Part shown: piece by piece, positions 60,106 to 64,000 of the stretch | Layout of the letters: the number at the start of each line of letters is the position of its first letter | How positions within the stretch are numbered: the stretch's first letter is position 1 | DNA from: DTU015 sp964641455 | GTDB lineage: Bacteria > Bacillota > Sulfobacillia > Fermentithermobacillales > Fermentithermobacillaceae | Direction of reading: 5' to 3' | DNA length: 64,000 nucleotides | NCBI GenBank assembly: GCA_964641455.1 | Contig: CAZXLH010000004.1 | Location: 22,074-86,073, forward strand | Notes under the pieces: generated by a model | Database searches by the model: none | Seen by the model: the letters and a program-made list of their open reading frames with translations, nothing else | Told to the model about the DNA's origin: nothing | Translations under genes and position numbers: made by a program

Positions 60106-60824
60106 GTTGCATGATGCTTAGCATAGGCAAATCATCAAATTGGATTCCAGGAGATCTTAAATCCATTCAAGACGATCTGCATCTACTCGTATGTAAAGTC
60201 TCAACTTTTAATTCGACATTGCTTTGGCTATGTGAAATACTGTTGTTCAGTGCAAGTGCATCAGATATTACAATAGCTAAAAAACATTTTAGGGCTTTGC
60301 TAAAACCAACCAGGGAAACCGGAAAGCAAATCGAACAACTAATGCAAAAATGTCTCGCGAACCCGGAAACTTTCGATAACGCTAAAGGCTATATGACAGA
60401 AGAACTATTTTACCAATTCATTACAAAATGCTTTACCGATCACGTTCCAATCAGAAACGCCCGGTTTAAGAATCAAGACGGTCCTATATGCGGAAACTCT
60501 AATCTCGATATATATTTTGGAAAAGGAAAATATAATCCTGACCAGGTGCAACTTATAATAGACACGGGTAAACCATCACATGGATTTGAGGTTAAATGTA
60601 GACTTGGACCTTGGCTGACTTACGAAAATAATTTGACGAAAAAGAGCAAGAAGAAACTTGATTTTATGAAATGTCTGAAATCTACTTGTTCGTCTATATC
60701 TGTCTATTTAGTAACCCTTGAACCAAAAGAAAGTGTCAACTGGGCTGCAGAAATTATTGCGAAATATGGTTATGACTGTGTAAGAGTCATTTCCATTCGT
60801 GATCTATTACCATACGCAAATTAG
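60102..60824 (+). CDS. PD-(D/E)XK nuclease-like protein
   Basis: A 240-residue protein starting with ATGA overlap on the SecB-like gene, so translation is coupled. The N-terminal half is helical. The C-terminal half has a candidate PD-(D/E)XK core: D136 in SNLDIYF, then about 27 residues later E163-V-K165 in HGFEVKCR, followed by a strand-rich region (SISVYLVTLEP) and an end helix. Spacing and strand context fit the fold, but no motif search was run. It could cut nucleic acid or be an inactive relative. No homing or restriction domain is visible. Confidence 0.65.
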   Translation: MSCMMLSIGKSSNWIPGDLKSIQDDLHLLVCKVSTFNSTLLWLCEILLFSASASDITIAKKHFRALLKPTRETGKQIEQLMQKCLANPETFDNAKGYMTEELFYQFITKCFTDHVPIRNARFKNQDGPICGNSNLDIYFGKGKYNPDQVQLIIDTGKPSHGFEVKCRLGPWLTYENNLTKKSKKKLDFMKCLKSTCSSISVYLVTLEPKESVNWAAEIIAKYGYDCVRVISIRDLLPYAN

Positions 60825-60932
60825 CCAAGCCCCTTCAAAAAGATATGCCAAATCACAATAACCTTTCTGTCTCCACACATTTCTGTATGTTTTGGCTTTG
60901 TGGTAAGCGGTTAAGCATTGTACGACCTGCAC

Positions 60933-61093
60933 TTAAAAGGCGCAAAACCGCTTGATGGAAGGTACTGAATAGTCCCCTTTTTTCACAAAGCCATCGTATC
61001 CCTCTGTATCGTTCAAAATGTTTGCAGCAAATTCGTCGGCCCTAACTTCCGCTTCACTCTCGGAATAAAATAATAGTCGATTAATTTATTCAT
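60933..61093 (-). pseudogene. Frameshifted remnant, possibly ImmA/IrrE-like peptidase end
   Basis: An ATG at 61093 gives MNKLIDYYF. After a frame change the sequence continues SESEAEVRADEFAANIL and ends at TAA 60933. The EADEFAA-type segment resembles the ExxANxFAA region downstream of the zinc motif in ImmA/IrrE proteins. The fragment is too short for a firm call. Together with the next feature it makes 60.8-61.7 kb a debris zone without intact large genes. Confidence 0.3.
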
Positions 61094-61246
61094 GTGAAGT
61101 AGTTGCCCGGACTTTTGATTCCCAGGAAAGAACGTTTTGATTAACAAATTAGCAGCAGGAAAATCTTTTTAAGCCGCTTTACTTTTTTGCAGTTTGCTCG
61201 CCAACGTTTTTGCCATCGTAATCGGTTTTGATGATGTAATATTTCT

Positions 61247-61402
61247 TCAAGCTCCACCCATTGATGCAATTTTCTCCAGAGCTTTTTGTTGGTCAAGTTC
61301 ATATTGCTTTTCGGTCTTATAAAACCCGCAATTGGGCCAATCACACTTTTTTACCTTTAGCACCTTGCATTTTCCGTTTTGATAGGCAAAACAGTCCTCC
61401 AC
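61247..61402 (-). CDS. Small Cys-rich protein
   Basis: From GTG 61402 (GAGGTGG 6 bases upstream) 51 residues: EDCFAYQNGKCKVL, then KKCDWPNCGFYKTEKQYELD. The four-Cys pattern C-x7-C-x7-C-x4-C and CGFYKTEKQ resemble short Cys-rich proteins common in Clostridia, probably metal-binding. The same frame stays open upstream without a start codon, and a related-looking tail (KYYIIKTDYDGKN) continues in another frame, so the gene may be a decayed remnant of something longer. Confidence 0.5.
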   Translation of the reverse strand: MEDCFAYQNGKCKVLKVKKCDWPNCGFYKTEKQYELDQQKALEKIASMGGA

Positions 61403-61774
61403 AGAACCCACCTCACTACTTAAAATGTCTACTTTACATTCGCTATTATAAGTACTTCTACAAAAGCACCCGCTGTTCCCTGTTTTTTCTTCATGTAAAA
61501 CTTTAAAGACAAACTCATGGCCTATCGCGGAATCTAGGATCTGTTTTATGGGTAATTCCTTTACGGCAAAGGCTTACTATTCTTTTGTGGAAGGCTAAAA
61601 AATACTTCTTCGAGCCCTAAGACCCAGCCGCAAATTGGGTGTTCTTCCGAATAACTCTTTGGAACGCAGACTAAGGAAAACCTTCAAGTAATCACTCTTT
61701 GATTCGTTGTTTCCTTGTTATAATGGTTTCGAAGATACAAGAATATGGGTATTTTTATGAAGGAGACGGTAAAT

Positions 61775-62143
61775 ATGTCTACGGACGCTATGGAGCGTAA
61801 CATTATGGCTCGTAAGATAATCAGGGTTTCAAAGAAGCGTCAAATTACGATACCTTTAGCATTCTATAAACACCTTAATCTTGGAAGCGAAGTCGAATGC
61901 TCACTTGAAGACGGTAAAATTGTTATTCGGCCTCTTCATAGAGAACCTCGTGAGTTTTCCGTTGAAATACTCAAAGACCTAGTTTCTCAGGGATATTCGG
62001 GCGATGAACTAGTAAAGCAGTTTGAAGCCCAAAGCAAAAATATTAAAGTAGCAATTACCAATATACTTGAAGAAGCAGATGCCATAGCAGCCGGTGAAAA
62101 GAAAGCGGCAAACTTCCATGATATCTTTGGTTCAGAGGGCTGA
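61775..62143 (+). CDS. AbrB/SpoVT/MazE-family DNA-binding protein
   Basis: A 122-residue protein with a swapped-hairpin AbrB domain (about 15-50: IIRVSKKRQITIPLAFYKHL, then GSEVECSLEDGKIVIRPL) and a helical C-terminal tail (VSQGYSGDELVKQFEAQSK). GGAG lies 9 bases before ATG 61775; the frame opens at 61745. The family includes antitoxins and transition-state regulators. No partner toxin is obvious downstream; only a short duplicated tail sequence is seen. Confidence 0.85.
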   Translation: MSTDAMERNIMARKIIRVSKKRQITIPLAFYKHLNLGSEVECSLEDGKIVIRPLHREPREFSVEILKDLVSQGYSGDELVKQFEAQSKNIKVAITNILEEADAIAAGEKKAANFHDIFGSEG

Positions 62144-62232
62144 TTATATACGAAGTGTTATTTAGACGAAGAAATAGAAAGGTTCGGGTATGCCCCTGAT
62201 ATCGCTGATTATGTACGAAACATTATTTAGAC
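62139..62232 (+). repeat. Direct repeat after the AbrB-family gene
   Basis: Two 29-bp copies, 62139-62167 and 62204-62232, match at 25 positions (core GCTGATTAT...TTATTTAGAC). In translation the copies give ADYIRSVI-stop and ADYVRNII-stop, so they look like duplicated C-terminal ends of a lost small gene. Confidence 0.5.
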
Positions 62233-62269
62233 CTGTCGCTGAACATTAAAAACCTTTAAAATTAGAAAA

Positions 62270-62467
62270 CTACAAATTTGAGCACCTGAAGAGAGATATG
62301 CTATGGTAATTCCTAATCTCACTGATTATGTCTGTACTCCTGATTTCAAATTTCATGTAGTCGTGTTGGCTGGGCAAAGAAATTAATTCCCCAACAAGAG
62401 TTTCTATGGCATATGTGCTATTCGAATAGTTTTTCAATAGGTAATCTGCGTCAACTGTTGGCCTTAT
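62270..62467 (-). pseudogene. AbiEii-like nucleotidyltransferase toxin fragment
   Basis: About 65 codons read RPTVDADYLLKNYSNSTYAI, then FEIRSTDIISEIRNYH, ending at TAG 62270. The RPTxDxD motif followed by LLKNYSN is typical of AbiEii/AbiGii nucleotidyltransferase toxins near their active site. The start (with GxS) and the C-terminal half are missing. It begins at the stop codon of the AbiEi-like gene in a shifted frame, so a deletion probably joined the two. Confidence 0.6.
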
Positions 62468-62691
62468 AGTAAATTCACTAAGTGCATATTAACATAATCA
62501 GTCAGCTCGTAAAAGCCACGTTTGATTCTTGAAATTACTCCTTTATTCAGAAGCCTCTTAATTTGGCGGCTCGAAAATCCCAGTTGATTAAGCTCTGATG
62601 TTTTGAGTATGCCTCCACGGTTCTTGAATTCTTCTTCCAGGGCTCCAATTATAACTATTTTGCACCTCGTGGTCCGCTTTTGTTTTTTCAA
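62464..62691 (-). pseudogene. Truncated AbiEi-like antitoxin
   Basis: Seventy-five residues with the AbiEi N-terminal winged helix: ALEEEFKNRGGILKTSELNQ, then FSSRQIKRLLNKGVISRIKRG, followed by FYEL. Normal AbiEi proteins are about 200 residues; here the dimer/toxin-neutralising C-terminal domain is lost. A TTG start is possible but the SD is poor. An inverted repeat (CCGCTTT at 62674-62680 with AAAGCGG at 62690-62696) covers its start. Confidence 0.6.
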
Positions 62692-63114
62692 AGCGGTCTT
62701 TTAAGTGCGGTTTACCATATTATGCCTATCCATTCAAATAATTTTATAAGTTTGATCTGCAGGTTTTTTCCCTCCTACGTAGAAATAGTGCTTGGTTAGA
62801 CTTACCAATTTACAGGGGTCCGGAAATTTCACATAAACTTCAACGAAGCACTTGTGAATCTCGATGGTAGGGCAGAAGTATGGATGAAGGGCGGCTACGT
62901 GCCGGGGCTGGTATTGTTGGTTTGACCTATACTTGTGGTGCCATATATTACAATTTTGACAACCGGCAACAGTACCAGTTAATTAGACCAATGCGGTACT
63001 CGTACCTGCTCTTTTACTTATTGCGGACTTCCGCAATTGGACTTAATTTGGCATCAATGAAAGAAACAGTTTATTTAGGTAGTATCTCATTACTATTTTT
63101 TGTTAGGTGAAGCT
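62692..63114. other. Gap between AbiE remnant and HD gene
   Basis: About 420 bp. A plus-strand frame at 62880-63110 (76 codons) has no SD or recognisable motif. AGGTGA just before 63115 is the SD of the next gene. I see no tRNA, repeat or clear promoter. Confidence 0.35.
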
Positions 63115-64000
63115 ATGCCCAAAATAATAAGAGATCCCGTACATAACATAATTGAAGTCGAAGACGACATAATAAGGCTCATTGATACCTACGCTTTTCA
63201 ACGTCTGCGTAGAATTAGACAATTAGGCGTAGGGTGGTTGGTTTATCCTGCCGCTGAACATAGTCGGCTAACTCATTCCCTTGGGGTATTTGGTATGTCC
63301 AAACGTATTATCAACGCACTGAAAGAAAATAGCCGACATTTTGGTTTGGAAGAACAAGAGGAGAAATTAATTTCTGTTGCTGCCTTATTACACGACATAG
63401 GCCATGGCCCTTTTAGCCATACTTTTGAAAGTGCCATAAAAAACCTTGGTGGTTCTTTCAATCATGAAGATATGTCTATTAGAATTATCCAAGAAAATAA
63501 GGATATTGCTTCGGAGCTGCAGAAATTTGGTAGAGATTTTCCTAATCAAGTTTGCCAAATTTTAAAAAAGGAGTATCCTAACCCCTATGTAGGTTCAATC
63601 ATATCCAGCCAATTCGATGCCGATCGTATTGACTACCTGCTAAGGGATTCCTACATGACTGGTGCAAACTACGGAAAGTTTGATGTTGACTGGTTGTTAA
63701 AAAATATTAGTATTGAAACTGCCACTTTCCCGCCTGTACAAGGACAAACGGTGGTTTGCGTAAATTACAGTAAAGGCTTAAATGTTCTAGAACAATACAT
63801 TTTGGGTAGGTATTACATGTATATCCATGTATACTACCATAAGGCGATCAGAGCATTTGAGGCTATTGTCAATAATATTATTAAGAGGATACTGACACAA
63901 GAACACACCGAGTTAGTTGGGTATAAAGCTATAAAAGCCTTGTATTCCAATGAGTTAAGTGTTGAGGAATATTTGAAACTTGACGATTTTGCTATCATAA
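63115..64000 (+). CDS. HD-domain phosphohydrolase (SAMHD1/COG1078-like), 5' part
   Basis: The first 295 codons of a gene cut by the right edge. It starts ATG 63115 after AGGTGA. Motifs of the HD dNTP triphosphohydrolase-like family are present: IIRDPVHNIIEV at the N-terminus, AEHSRLTHSLGVF (H49, H54), LLHDIGHGPFSHTFE (H93, D94) and SQFDADRIDYLLRDS (Asp near 168-170). Proteins of this type hydrolyse dNTPs; some bacterial relatives act against phage by emptying dNTP pools. Substrate and role here are inferred from family only. Confidence 0.88.
   Translation, partial: MPKIIRDPVHNIIEVEDDIIRLIDTYAFQRLRRIRQLGVGWLVYPAAEHSRLTHSLGVFGMSKRIINALKENSRHFGLEEQEEKLISVAALLHDIGHGPFSHTFESAIKNLGGSFNHEDMSIRIIQENKDIASELQKFGRDFPNQVCQILKKEYPNPYVGSIISSQFDADRIDYLLRDSYMTGANYGKFDVDWLLKNISIETATFPPVQGQTVVCVNYSKGLNVLEQYILGRYYMYIHVYYHKAIRAFEAIVNNIIKRILTQEHTELVGYKAIKALYSNELSVEEYLKLDDFAII

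Noticed and set aside
62880..63110. 76-codon plus-strand frame before the HD gene
   Set aside because: No SD, no motif and stops just before the HD gene; probably chance.

Overview
The window looks like the chromosome of an anaerobic, flagellated, endospore-forming member of the Firmicutes (Bacillota), probably Clostridia-like. The evidence is spoIIID, spoIID and a spoIIQ-like gene, an Mbl/MreB gene followed by two flagellar rod genes, a fliW-csrA-flgL-flgK-flgN-flgM-yvyF-comF order, a long-form ribosome hibernation factor, rpmE-DUF1385-prfA-prmC synteny, and a V/A-type ATPase. I cannot name a genus. Almost every gene up to 58 kb is on the minus strand, so transcription runs right to left. 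TTG and GTG starts with strong Shine-Dalgarno (SD) sequences are frequent.

Layout. 1-5 kb: an EnvC-like murein hydrolase activator cut by the left edge, ftsX-ftsE, a two-subunit transketolase, and a TagA/WecG glycosyltransferase. csaB (pyruvyl transferase) runs divergently. 6-15 kb: prfB with its autoregulatory +1 frameshift, secA, a DUF5317 membrane protein, a membrane HD-GYP phosphodiesterase with a possible 25-residue leader peptide, two unrecognised proteins and hpf. A cold-shock gene with clear promoter and terminator lies on the plus strand. 15.6-27 kb: a flagellar block (fliT-like, fliS, fliD, csrA, fliW, flgL, flgK, flgN, flgM, yvyF), then comF, metK, fabZ, flgJ-like, flgG and flhO. 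27-32 kb: mbl, spoIIID, spoIIQ-like, spoIID, murA. 32-41 kb: a nine-gene V/A-type ATPase operon in the place where Firmicutes normally carry the F1Fo ATP synthase genes. Its proteolipid has every side chain of the known sodium site. 41-53 kb: wecB, tagO, comEB, ywlG, rpiB, a DUF917 gene, a fusion of Sua5 with a YwlE-like phosphatase, prmC, prfA, DUF1385 and rpmE. 52-58 kb: a PHP phosphatase, rho, a transaldolase-family gene, and kce and kal of lysine fermentation.

At 58,558-58,657 there are 100 N, a scaffold gap, flanked by two unrelated tandem repeats. To its right the sequence is AT-richer and its genes are accessory. A tight three-gene plus-strand cassette encodes an unknown protein, a SecB-like chaperone and a PD-(D/E)XK nuclease-like protein. 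It is followed by gene debris, a small Cys-rich protein, an AbrB-family regulator, a decayed AbiE toxin-antitoxin pair and an HD-domain dNTPase-like gene that runs off the right edge. The cassette is the best candidate for an undescribed system; a chaperone-controlled toxin or defence module is one hypothesis.

No tRNA, rRNA, CRISPR array or intact insertion sequence was seen. All family assignments come from reading motifs by eye; no database search was run.
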